Below are positions 44,766 to 53,140 of a stretch of 64,000 nt of DNA, one piece after another. A program made the position numbers and the translations under genes. The stretch is from an uncultured Marvinbryantia sp. Lineage in GTDB: Bacteria; Bacillota; Clostridia; Lachnospirales; Lachnospiraceae. The notes beneath the pieces are model-generated. The model searched no databases and had not been told where the DNA came from. It saw only the letters and a program-made list of their open reading frames with translations. Location of the stretch: the NCBI GenBank assembly GCA_934394985.1, contig CAKRRF010000005.1, positions 1 to 64,000 on the forward strand, given 5' to 3'. How positions within the stretch are numbered: the first letter of the stretch is position 1; the number at the start of each line of letters is the position of its first letter.

Positions 44766-46265
44766 ATGCAGAAAAAAATGAGATGGACAGTATGGTTATC
44801 TATAATATGGATGGTGCTGCTGTCAGGTCTTGTTTATGCGGAAGAAAGTGCAAATCTGAAGTGGCTGATTTATGGAGAAAAAACGCAGGAATGGGATTTT
44901 GTATTTCAGAAGTTTAATGAAGAACTGCATGTGTTTTATCCGGATATATCGGTAGAGTTTGAAGTGATCAGTAAAAACAGCTATGCAAGACAGTGGGAAA
45001 TGAAAATGGCTGCAGGAGAGAGCGTAGATATTGCATGGCTTGGCTCAGAGGTGCTCGGGTTTTCGGAAGAGGTGAAAAAGGGAAACCTGATGGCAATCGA
45101 TTATCTGCTGAATAATTATGGAAGTGACCTTACAGAACAGATTCCACAGATATTATGGCAAAAACAGATGAGAGACAGTAATACCTATGGAATTCCTGTA
45201 TTGGGCCCATTATACAGGCAGAATAAGACGCTTATAGTAAATAAGAATCTGATGGATCGGTATGGCGATTTCGAACAGATTTTGAATGTGAATCTGAAAC
45301 ATCCGTATACGGTAAAAGAATGCTTCACAGTTATGGAGCCTTTTCTGGAACAGGTAAAAGAAAATAATGCACTTGGAAAAGGAATCGATTATCAGTCGGT
45401 CTGCGAACTGGCTGATAAAGGGTATGAAGGCATATATGGAGAGGATTCACCATTTGTAATCCGTATCTTTGATGAAAAGCCTGTTGTATATAACAAGTAT
45501 GAACTGGATTCCTATCGGGATTGCTTTGAAGTGATGGCCGACTGGTATCAGAAAGGATATATCCGAGAGGATGTGGCATATCTGATAAATCCTGCTGAAG
45601 AGAATGGTAAAATATCCGGTAATATTTTATTTGTAGAGGAAACAGGCGAAAATAAGAGTGTTTTTGATCAGATAGATACGGAATATGAGGCTGAAAAAGG
45701 GGATCTGGAAGGATATTATTATATAACCGGGGATACCGGAAGAAACTGTCTTGTCATTCCCAAAACCAGCCGATATCCAAAAGAAGCAATGAAGCTGTTG
45801 AATCTTCTGCATTCGGAACAGGGAAGGGAATTATATCGTCTGCTGACAAGTGGGGTGGAAAAAACAGACTATATCAGGGTAGACCGGAATACAGATCTCA
45901 TTGCGAGAATGACGGATAATAACCAGAAATATAAGTATAACGTAGCACCGGTGAATTTTGGAAATATTTTTCATGGATTCGAAATCGCGAAAGATGAGTT
46001 TCAGACCATTAAGAAAAATAATGAAGATGCCATGATATCACAACTGGAAGGCTTTGAATTAGATGTGCGAATGATTGCGTTGGAGATGAAAAAAATAGAT
46101 CTGATTGTACAGGAATATAAAGAAACGCTAATAGAGGGAACCTGCTCTGACTGGGAAAGCATGTATCTGGAATTCCTTCAGAAAATGAGAAGCGCAGGAT
46201 CTGATAAGGTGACGGAAGAAATACAACGCCAGATAGATCATTTTTTAACCGAATCAAACAAGTAG
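44766..46265 (+). CDS. Family 1 extracellular solute-binding protein, no cognate permease
   Basis: A 499-residue secreted protein with signal peptide (VWLSIIWMVLLSGLVYA) and a type I site before EESANLK; no lipobox. KMAAGESVDIAWLG and GIPVLGPLYRQNKTLIVNKNLMD match large oligosaccharide-binding proteins, and the C-terminal part with PVNFGNIFHGFEI resembles the DUF3502 tail of LipO-like proteins. It follows the kinase by three bases and ends at a terminator. With no permeases nearby, it may act as a receptor for the kinase or serve permeases elsewhere. Confidence 0.85.
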   Translation: MQKKMRWTVWLSIIWMVLLSGLVYAEESANLKWLIYGEKTQEWDFVFQKFNEELHVFYPDISVEFEVISKNSYARQWEMKMAAGESVDIAWLGSEVLGFSEEVKKGNLMAIDYLLNNYGSDLTEQIPQILWQKQMRDSNTYGIPVLGPLYRQNKTLIVNKNLMDRYGDFEQILNVNLKHPYTVKECFTVMEPFLEQVKENNALGKGIDYQSVCELADKGYEGIYGEDSPFVIRIFDEKPVVYNKYELDSYRDCFEVMADWYQKGYIREDVAYLINPAEENGKISGNILFVEETGENKSVFDQIDTEYEAEKGDLEGYYYITGDTGRNCLVIPKTSRYPKEAMKLLNLLHSEQGRELYRLLTSGVEKTDYIRVDRNTDLIARMTDNNQKYKYNVAPVNFGNIFHGFEIAKDEFQTIKKNNEDAMISQLEGFELDVRMIALEMKKIDLIVQEYKETLIEGTCSDWESMYLEFLQKMRSAGSDKVTEEIQRQIDHFLTESNK

Positions 46266-46312
46266 CCAAGCGGATTACAAATATCCGCGTGACAGGAAAT
46301 TGCAGAATAAGT

Positions 46313-46358
46313 AAAAAAAGGATACGAATCTAAAAAAAAGATACGATATCCTTTTTTT
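46313..46358 (+). terminator. Terminator after the sensory operon
   Basis: AAAAAAAGGATACG and CGATATCCTTTTTTT form an A/T-flanked stem (46313-46358) ending in seven T. A smaller hairpin, GCGGAT/ATCCGC, lies at about 46270-46287. Confidence 0.75.
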
Positions 46359-46426
46359 GATGCATAAAAAGTGTAAAAATAGAAAACCAAGGTAGAAAGC
46401 AGATACCACCATCAGCCTGGAAAGAA

Positions 46427-46435
46427 TGCTATAGT
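46427..46435 (+). promoter_or_regulatory. Promoter of the sugar transport operon, activator-type
   Basis: TGCTATAGT is a good extended -10, but the bases 17 upstream (about 407-412) do not resemble a -35. Such promoters often need an activator; the YesN-type regulator encoded just upstream is the candidate. Confidence 0.5.
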
Positions 46436-46494
46436 ATCTATATCAAGTAAAAACGAAAAATAAGTCCGTGAGACTGAAAAAGGGGGAATTTTAC

Positions 46495-47535
46495 ATGAAA
46501 AGAAAATTAACAACCGTACTTGCAGGCGCAGTGGCAGCAACCATGATGATGGGAATGGCAGTGTCAGCTGATGAAATTGCTGTAATGGTTCCAAGTGCTG
46601 ACCATGGATGGACAGGTGCAGTTCTTTCTTACGCACAGGAAAAAGTGGATGAGATCAATGAAGATGGAACCTATACTGCAAAATTATATGCAGCAACAGA
46701 TGTAGAAAATCAGATTCAGCAGGTGGATGACCTTCTGGCAAATGCAAATGGTCTTTCCGGAATCGTTATCCTTCCATATGATAACGGACTTCAGTCTACA
46801 CTGGAAAAAATTGCGGCAGCAGATATTCCATTTGTACAGTTCGACAGATGTATCAACAGTGATGTCATTGATGCAAAGGTTGTAGCAGATGTAAAAGGCG
46901 ATAACGAAGGAATCGGTTATGAAACAGCAAAAAGATTCATTGAAGACGGACTGACAAAAGATGACTATGTATATGAAATGATCGGTGATAATTCTTCAGT
47001 ACCGGAACTCCGATCCGCAGGCTTCCGTAAATATCTGACAGAGCAGGGATGGTCAGATGAAGAAATTGATGCAGTAGTAGTAAAATCTGCATCTACAGGA
47101 TGGAGCAGAGATGCAGGAAAAGAATTATTTGAATCCTGGTTCTCCAGCGCACAGTGTGATACCAGCAAGAATATCTGGATTTTTACACATGACGATGAAA
47201 TTGCTATGGGCGTTCTGGAATCATTAAACGGAGCAGCGTTAGATGAAAATAAGAAAACAGAATTTATGGAGAGTCTGAAAGCACTTTCCGCATCTTCAGG
47301 ACTTGCTGAAATTTATGCAGTATTAAAAGACAAACATCAGACAATTGCAAGACCGGACAGCTTTGATTTATTCTCTGTAACATATGATCCGGCGATGATT
47401 AAAGAAGCAATCAATGTAATGGAAAAATCCTTAAAGGGAGAAGAAATTGAACAGAACTATGTAATTCCTGTATCCGTTGTTGATGCAGAAAACGTAGACG
47501 AATTCCAGCCATTCGGAACATATGACGAAAAATAA
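46495..47535 (+). CDS. Sugar ABC transporter substrate-binding protein (RbsB/MglB type)
   Basis: A 346-residue periplasmic-binding class I protein from the ATG at 46495 behind AAGGGGGAA. The signal (LAGAVAATMMMGMAVSA) ends at VSA-DEIAV, a type I site without Cys. Ligand-fold segments: VPSADHGWTGAVLSYAQ, GIVILPYDNG, VQFDRCINSD, YEMIGDNSSVPELRSAG and FTHDDEIAMGVLES. It belongs with the ATPase and permease that follow and probably binds a pentose, hexose or inositol. Paralogue of the anchored protein at 40391. Confidence 0.93.
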   Translation: MKRKLTTVLAGAVAATMMMGMAVSADEIAVMVPSADHGWTGAVLSYAQEKVDEINEDGTYTAKLYAATDVENQIQQVDDLLANANGLSGIVILPYDNGLQSTLEKIAAADIPFVQFDRCINSDVIDAKVVADVKGDNEGIGYETAKRFIEDGLTKDDYVYEMIGDNSSVPELRSAGFRKYLTEQGWSDEEIDAVVVKSASTGWSRDAGKELFESWFSSAQCDTSKNIWIFTHDDEIAMGVLESLNGAALDENKKTEFMESLKALSASSGLAEIYAVLKDKHQTIARPDSFDLFSVTYDPAMIKEAINVMEKSLKGEEIEQNYVIPVSVVDAENVDEFQPFGTYDEK

Positions 47536-47619
47536 AAAAGAGTGATAAAAAGGACTGTCTCCAATAAGCAGAATTACTGGCGGCAGTCCGCTTCACATTT
47601 AGTTATGGGGGAAAAGATT

Positions 47620-49134
47620 TTGGAATTATTGAAGATGGAGCACATTCAAAAAAGTTTTTTCGGTGTAACGGTTTTGGATGATGTGTCGTTAACGATCGGG
47701 CAGGGAGAGATTCACGCATTGCTGGGGGAAAATGGCGCAGGAAAATCGACACTGATGAATATATTATCAGGTGTTTATACAAAAGATTCCGGTCAGGTGG
47801 TTTTTGAAGGAAAAGAACTGCCGGATGGATCCATTACAGCTGCAGAGCAGGCGGGAATTGCTTTTGTGCATCAGGAACTGAACATCTTTAATGACCTGAA
47901 AGTCTATGAGAATCTGTTCCTGGGAAAAGAATACACCGGAAAGTTTGGTAAACTGGATAAGCAGAAAATGATACAGGAGACAGAAGCGCTGCTAAATGAG
48001 ATGGGAGTCAATATTGGCGCAACGGAACTGGCAGATCATCTGGATACAGGAAAGAAGCAGCTTCTTGAAATTGCAAAAGCACTGCATTCCAGAGCGAAAC
48101 TGATTATTCTGGACGAACCAACCACAGCATTAAATAATGATGAAATTCAGCATTTATTTGAACTGGTCAGAAATCTGAAAGACAAAGGAACGTCTTTTGT
48201 GTTCATTTCTCATAAAATGCCGGAAATTTTTGCACTGGCAGATCATTATACCGTGTTACGTAATGCAAGATATATTGCCAGCGGTCTGATTTCTGAGACA
48301 ACACCGGAAGAAGTTACCAAATATATGGTTGGAGACTCTTTCAATGCGCAGGATGTATATAAAAAGAGGGCACTCGGCGAACTGATTCTGGATGTGGAAC
48401 ATATTACCGGAGACGGATTCTCAGATGTTTCATTTAAGATGAGAAAAGGAGAAATTCTTGGTTTTACAGGCCTTCAGGGTGCCGGATGTTCAGATGTAAT
48501 GCAGGCAATTTTCGGACAGAAAAAAATAGAAAGCGGAAAAATACTTGCATGGGGGAATGAATACAAAAATGGCAGTATCCATCAGGCAATGAAAAACAGG
48601 ATAGGCATGGTTGCATCAAACAGAAAAGAAAATTCTGTGATACCGGACATGAATCTGGTAGAAAACCTGTATATTTCCAGACATACCATTGATGGAAAAA
48701 ATCCTGTTATTCGAAAAAAACAGGAACTGGAGAGATTTCATGTTTATAAAGAAAAGTTGAATATGAAAACCGGTGATCCTAAAAATCTGATTATCAGCCT
48801 GTCTGGGGGAAATCAGCAGAAAGTCATTCTTGCAAGATGGCTGAGTACAGAGGCAGAATTATTGCTGCTGGATAATCCGACACAGGGAATCGATGTGGGT
48901 GCAAAAGAAGAAATTTACCGTCTGATTTTGAAACTGGCAGAGCAGGGAAAAACCATTATTATTAATACACTGGAAATCCCTGAGATTAAGAAAATCGCAG
49001 ACCGTTGTATCGTGTTTTATCACGGAAGAGTGATGGCAGATTTGCAGCATTCAGAAATCAATGAAGAAAAGGTAATGCTCTATGCGACTGCAGCAATAAA
49101 GGAACAGATTAAGGGAGAAAAAGAAGATGCTTAA
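47620..49134 (+). CDS. Sugar ABC transporter ATP-binding protein (MglA/RbsA type)
   Basis: A 504-residue double ABC ATPase. I choose the TTG at 47620 because GGGGGA lies seven bases before it and the product then begins MELLKMEHIQKSFFGV like its family; upstream starts at 47542 and 47605 lack sites. Domain 1: GENGAGKST, Walker B LIILDEPTTALNNDE. Domain 2 is the degenerate half: GLQGAGCSD and LSGGNQQKVILARWL, LLLDNPTQGIDVG. It energises uptake with the neighbouring permease. Confidence 0.93.
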   Translation: MELLKMEHIQKSFFGVTVLDDVSLTIGQGEIHALLGENGAGKSTLMNILSGVYTKDSGQVVFEGKELPDGSITAAEQAGIAFVHQELNIFNDLKVYENLFLGKEYTGKFGKLDKQKMIQETEALLNEMGVNIGATELADHLDTGKKQLLEIAKALHSRAKLIILDEPTTALNNDEIQHLFELVRNLKDKGTSFVFISHKMPEIFALADHYTVLRNARYIASGLISETTPEEVTKYMVGDSFNAQDVYKKRALGELILDVEHITGDGFSDVSFKMRKGEILGFTGLQGAGCSDVMQAIFGQKKIESGKILAWGNEYKNGSIHQAMKNRIGMVASNRKENSVIPDMNLVENLYISRHTIDGKNPVIRKKQELERFHVYKEKLNMKTGDPKNLIISLSGGNQQKVILARWLSTEAELLLLDNPTQGIDVGAKEEIYRLILKLAEQGKTIIINTLEIPEIKKIADRCIVFYHGRVMADLQHSEINEEKVMLYATAAIKEQIKGEKEDA

Positions 49135-50098
49135 AAAACTAAAATCATTTTGGAGTCAGTATAATTTCATTGTAATTTTTCTTGGAATTTTTCTTGTATA
49201 TCTGGCTATTAATGGATCTCAGACAACATGGACCAGTGTGACTAATATTTTTCTTCACAGTGCAATTCTTGGTACGATTGCACTTGGAATGGGTATGATT
49301 ATTCTGACAGGTGATATTGATCTGTCAGTCGGTTCTTCTTTTGTACTTGCCGGTGGTCTGACCATACTTTTTTTCAATAAAGTAAACAGCATTTTTCTTG
49401 CACTGGTGATGGCAGTTGTGCTTGGTGCAGTGTTTGGTCTGATGAATGGAATTCTGGTGGGAAAACTAAGAATGCCGGCTTTTATTGTAACACTGGCAAC
49501 CATGTTGATTTACCGATCCATCTCTCAGTATATGATGAATGAATTGGGCCAGACCAGATATAGCGTGGATGCAAGTTTGTCCAAATATCAGGCGTTATTT
49601 AAATTCGGCAATGGGAATTTCCTGACAATTTCCTATATAGCACTGGTATTTCTTATCATTGCCTTGCTGCTGATTTATGTAACAACGTCTACCAAATACG
49701 GAAAAAGAGTATATGCGTTGGGAAGTAATGAGAAAGCAGCATTACTTGCAGGTGTCAATGTAGTGTGGACCAGAATCTCTGTATTTGTATTATGTGGAGC
49801 ATGTACAGGTCTGGCAACATTTTTAAAAATCGCAAAGGATACATCATTCGACCCGGCAACATCAGGAAAGAACTATGAGTTATATTCAATTGCAGCAGTG
49901 GTAATCGGCGGCATCAGCATGACAGGCGGAAAGGGAAAAATACTTGGAATTATTTTCGGAACCATGTCATTTACACTGATTGATAAGATTATTACCGCAC
50001 TGGGAATGAATGCATTGTTGAATGATACAGTAAAAGGAGTCATTCTTCTTTTAGCTGTTGGACTTCAGATGATACAGAAAAAATCAAAAACAGAATAA
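49127..50098 (+). CDS. Sugar ABC transporter permease (RbsC/MglC type)
   Basis: A 323-residue permease with 8-10 helices. LTGDIDLSVGSSFVLAGGL and VVIGGISMTGGKGKILGIIFG are the classic segments of the ribose/galactoside/xylose permease family, and GSNEKAALLAGVNV is the ATPase-contact region. Start overlaps the ATPase gene by eight bases. No second permease is present, as expected, because this family works as a homodimer. Confidence 0.94.
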   Translation: MLKKLKSFWSQYNFIVIFLGIFLVYLAINGSQTTWTSVTNIFLHSAILGTIALGMGMIILTGDIDLSVGSSFVLAGGLTILFFNKVNSIFLALVMAVVLGAVFGLMNGILVGKLRMPAFIVTLATMLIYRSISQYMMNELGQTRYSVDASLSKYQALFKFGNGNFLTISYIALVFLIIALLLIYVTTSTKYGKRVYALGSNEKAALLAGVNVVWTRISVFVLCGACTGLATFLKIAKDTSFDPATSGKNYELYSIAAVVIGGISMTGGKGKILGIIFGTMSFTLIDKIITALGMNALLNDTVKGVILLLAVGLQMIQKKSKTE

Positions 50099-50128
50099 GA
50101 ATAGAAACAAAAACAGGAGGATATCATT

Positions 50129-51118
50129 ATGAGCAGATTATTAACAATTATGACATGTCAGTGGGCAGATCTTGACATGGAGACCATGTGCAGGAAAGCA
50201 AAAGATATGGGATATGACGGCCTTGAACTGGCTTGCTGGGGAAATCATCTGGACGTAAAACGTGCTGCAGAGGACGACAGCTATGTAGCGGAAGTAAAGG
50301 CTCTTCTGGCAAAATATGATCTGAAATGTGAAGCTCTGGCAACTCATATCATCGGACAGTGTGTAGGTGATTATAACGATCCGAGATTAAATAACTTTGC
50401 TCCGGCAGAGTTGGCAGACAAGCCGGATGAGATTCGTGCCTGGGCTATTGAGACCATGAAGTATGCGGCAGTGGCTGCTAAAAAGATGGGATGCAGTGTG
50501 ATTACCGGATTCACAGGATCTCCAATCTGGAAATATCTGTATTCTTTCCCACAGACACCGGAATCTATGATCGAAGCAGGATATCAGGAGATTTATGATT
50601 TGTGGACACCAATTCTTGATGAACTTGTAAAAAATGGTATTAAATTTGCTTTGGAAGTACACCCTGGAGAAATCGCATTTGATTATTATTCTACAAAGAG
50701 ACTTCTGGAAAAATTTGCAGACCGTCCGGAATTCGGACTGAACTTTGACCCAAGCCACCTGATCTGGCAGGGCATTACCCCACACCTGTTCCTTCAGGAT
50801 TTCGCAGATAAGATTTACCATGTGCATATGAAGGATGCTGCGGTGACGTTAGACGGCAGAAGCGGACTTCTTGGCTCTCATATTGATTTTGGCGATCTGA
50901 GAAGAGGATGGAACTTCCGTTCACTGGGACATGGAGACGTTGATTTTGAAAATATTATTCGGGTATTGAATGCAATCGGATACGAGGGTCCATTATCGGT
51001 AGAGTGGGAAGACAGTGGAATGGAAAGAGAGTATGGCGCAAAAGAAGCAGCAGAATTTGTGAGAAAGATAGATTTCCGGGCATCTGATTTTAAATTTGAC
51101 GATGCAATTGCAAACTAA
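50129..51118 (+). CDS. Sugar phosphate isomerase/epimerase family protein (TIM barrel)
   Basis: A 329-residue AP-endonuclease-2-type barrel, as in IolE and xylose-isomerase-like enzymes. Metal-binding features: ALEVHPGEIAFD (Glu), NFDPSHLIWQG (Asp and His), YHVHMKDAAV (His) and LSVEWEDSGME (Glu). GRSGLLGSHIDFGDLRRGWNFRSLGHGDVDF lies across two short stretches before the last Glu. Members epimerise, dehydrate or cleave keto-sugars and inositols. Directly upstream of an oxidoreductase that could supply the keto form. Exact substrate unknown. AGGAGG precedes the ATG. Confidence 0.9.
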   Translation: MSRLLTIMTCQWADLDMETMCRKAKDMGYDGLELACWGNHLDVKRAAEDDSYVAEVKALLAKYDLKCEALATHIIGQCVGDYNDPRLNNFAPAELADKPDEIRAWAIETMKYAAVAAKKMGCSVITGFTGSPIWKYLYSFPQTPESMIEAGYQEIYDLWTPILDELVKNGIKFALEVHPGEIAFDYYSTKRLLEKFADRPEFGLNFDPSHLIWQGITPHLFLQDFADKIYHVHMKDAAVTLDGRSGLLGSHIDFGDLRRGWNFRSLGHGDVDFENIIRVLNAIGYEGPLSVEWEDSGMEREYGAKEAAEFVRKIDFRASDFKFDDAIAN

Positions 51119-51132
51119 AGGAGGTCAGAGAT

Positions 51133-52284
51133 ATGAGTGACAGAAAAAGACTGAGATATGGTATGGTTGGCGGAGGACTTGGCGCATTTATCGGTGCTGT
51201 GCACAGAAGGGCCATTGCACTGGAAGAGACTGCAGATCTGGTAGCAGCATGCTTTAGTTCTCGAGAAGAAAAGAATAAAGAAACCGGTGAATTCTACAGA
51301 ATTACACCGGAAAGACTTTATGATTCTTATGAAGAAATGGCAAAAGCAGAAAGTGCAAGAGAAGATGGAATTGATTTTGTGGTGATCGTAACTCCAAATA
51401 CGACTCATTATGAAGTAGCAAAAGCATTCCTGGAGGCAGGTATCCATGTATCCTGTGAAAAACCACTCTGCTTTACCATAGAGCAGGGCGAAGAACTGGA
51501 GCGAATAGCCCGGGAAAAACATCTGATGTTTGCAGTGACCTATACCTATACCGGCTATGCAATGGTAAAACTGGCAAAAGAACTGGTAGAAGCAGGAGAA
51601 ATCGGTAAAGTGGTAAATGTAAATGCGGAATATCTGCAGGACTGGCTGATTGATGAAATCGGCGGAGGAAATCAGACTACGACAAAGATGTCTGTCTGGA
51701 GAACGGATCCTGCAAAATCCGGAATCTCCAACTGTGTGGGAGATATCGGAACGCATATCGAAGATACCGTTGCCTATATTACCGGCATGCATCCGAAAAA
51801 AGTAGCAGCGGTATTGGATAATTATGGTATGGATTTGGATATGAATGCGAATATTCTTGTAGAATATGAGAATGGTGTACATGGTGTGTATAGTTGTTCT
51901 CAGGTATGTGCAGGACATCTGAATGGTCTGGCAATACGTATCTTTGGAAGTGAAGGATCTGTTGAGTGGGTACAGGAAGAGCCGGATTATCTGAAAGTAA
52001 CGAAAAAAGGACAGCCGGATCAGATTTATCACAGAGGTACCGGATATATTACCGGTATGGCAGCGGACAGAAATCACATTCCATCCGGACATCCGGAAGG
52101 ACTGACCTTTGCATTTGCCAATATCTATCATGGATTTATGGGAGATGTATTGAAATGTGTGAATGGACAGTATCCGGAAAAAACAGGTGATTACCCAACC
52201 GTTTCAGATGGTGTAGCAGGTGTGAAATTTATCCACGCTGTTGTAAACAGCAGTAAAAATGCTTCTGGATGGACAGAAGTCTGA
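51133..52284 (+). CDS. Gfo/Idh/MocA family oxidoreductase
   Basis: A 383-residue NAD(P)-dependent dehydrogenase. Rossmann start MVGGGLGAFIGAVHRRA, the CEKPLC motif with the catalytic Lys, and SGISNCVGDIGTHIEDTVAYI with the catalytic Asp/His pair. It oxidises a hydroxyl of a sugar or inositol, often at C3. AAAGGAGG lies before the ATG, 14 bases after the epimerase stop. Together with the transporter it forms a likely route for import and oxidation of an unusual sugar or glycoside. Confidence 0.93.
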   Translation: MSDRKRLRYGMVGGGLGAFIGAVHRRAIALEETADLVAACFSSREEKNKETGEFYRITPERLYDSYEEMAKAESAREDGIDFVVIVTPNTTHYEVAKAFLEAGIHVSCEKPLCFTIEQGEELERIAREKHLMFAVTYTYTGYAMVKLAKELVEAGEIGKVVNVNAEYLQDWLIDEIGGGNQTTTKMSVWRTDPAKSGISNCVGDIGTHIEDTVAYITGMHPKKVAAVLDNYGMDLDMNANILVEYENGVHGVYSCSQVCAGHLNGLAIRIFGSEGSVEWVQEEPDYLKVTKKGQPDQIYHRGTGYITGMAADRNHIPSGHPEGLTFAFANIYHGFMGDVLKCVNGQYPEKTGDYPTVSDGVAGVKFIHAVVNSSKNASGWTEV

Positions 52285-52314
52285 GTGCATAAAGTAAGTC
52301 GTCGTTGAATGAAA

Positions 52315-52373
52315 AAAATATCCTCTTTGTGGCAGGTGAAGTGACGTCATTTGTCGCGGAGGGGATATTTTAT
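52315..52373 (+). terminator. Terminator after the oxidoreductase gene
   Basis: AAAATATCCTC (315-325) pairs with GAGG-GGATATTTT (359-372) around a long inner loop. Closes the transport operon. Confidence 0.6.
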
Positions 52374-52430
52374 TGCAGAAAATGAAGTTCCATGAAATAA
52401 AAAATGCTCTGCACAGATGCGCCAAAACCC

Positions 52431-52475
52431 TTGACACTGTTGTATGGACTGGGATAAAATTCTAATACTATTAGA
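52431..52475 (+). promoter_or_regulatory. MarR gene promoter with overlapping palindromic operator
   Basis: TTGACA (431-436), 18-base spacer, TAAAAT (455-460). Immediately after it, TCTAATACTATTAGA (461-475) is a perfect 15-bp palindrome around the transcript start, a typical MarR autoregulatory site. Because the start lies near 52467, the in-frame ATG at 52444 cannot be the initiator. Confidence 0.8.
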
Positions 52476-52491
52476 CAATCGAAGAAGAGAA

Positions 52492-53001
52492 ATGAGTAAG
52501 AGGTATGAAAAGGATATGAAACAACATACAGAAGATCTGGCACGGGAATTTCTGGAAGAATTTTTCAGGCTTGGACGTTATGCACCCAGCAGAAAAGTGA
52601 GTCATTCTATGAGAGGAGAAGCATTTCTGCTATTATATCTGTGGAAAAAACAGGACAGTGCCACAGCGGGAGAACTGGGAAGTGCCATGAAGATCAGCTC
52701 AGCCAGGGTAGCGGCAGCTTTGAATAATCTGGAACGAAAGGGACAGATTGTACGTAGAACAGATGCGAAAGACCGGCGAAAAACATTGGTGGAACTGACC
52801 GCAGAAGGAGAACGGCAGGCAAGAGAGTGGCAGCAGATGCCGCTTCACATGATAACACAGCTGATGGAGAGACTGGGCGAAGAGGATGCACAGCAGATGG
52901 TATATCTCCTGAAACGAATCAATGAGATCATGCCGCAGATGGAGCATTGTGAGAATGTTTGCAAAGCTCCGGAAGGAAAAGACAACAGGGATTATAGTTG
53001 A
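52492..53001 (+). CDS. MarR-family transcriptional regulator
   Basis: A 169-residue regulator from the ATG at 52492, chosen because the promoter lies over the earlier ATG. Winged helix at about 50-115: GELGSAMKISSARVAAALNNLERKG in two parts is the recognition region, followed by the wing DAKDRRKTLVELTAEGERQA. N- and C-terminal helices form the dimer. A 15-bp palindrome at its start points to autoregulation. No obvious partner gene (exporter or enzyme) is beside it; the next gene is a surface protein after a terminator. Confidence 0.9.
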   Translation: MSKRYEKDMKQHTEDLAREFLEEFFRLGRYAPSRKVSHSMRGEAFLLLYLWKKQDSATAGELGSAMKISSARVAAALNNLERKGQIVRRTDAKDRRKTLVELTAEGERQAREWQQMPLHMITQLMERLGEEDAQQMVYLLKRINEIMPQMEHCENVCKAPEGKDNRDYS

Positions 53002-53038
53002 GTTTTTTGCTCCAACATCATAGTAAAGAAACAGGAGA

Positions 53039-53072
53039 AAGGCTGAGTTGCAGACAGGCGATTCAGCCTTAT
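53039..53072 (+). terminator. Terminator after the MarR gene
   Basis: AAGGCTGA (039-046) pairs with TCAGCCTT (063-070), 14-base loop and a weak T stretch. Confidence 0.6.
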
Positions 53073-53140
53073 TCTGACTAAAAAGAAGTAAAAGGAAAAG
53101 CGGTCAATACGATAGAGAAAAAGAAGAAGGGAATTTGTGT

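Noticed and set aside
51115..52131. 338-residue minus-strand open frame over the oxidoreductase gene
   Set aside because: The plus strand encodes an intact Gfo/Idh/MocA enzyme; the reverse translation is Cys/Ile/Phe-rich without a ribosome site.
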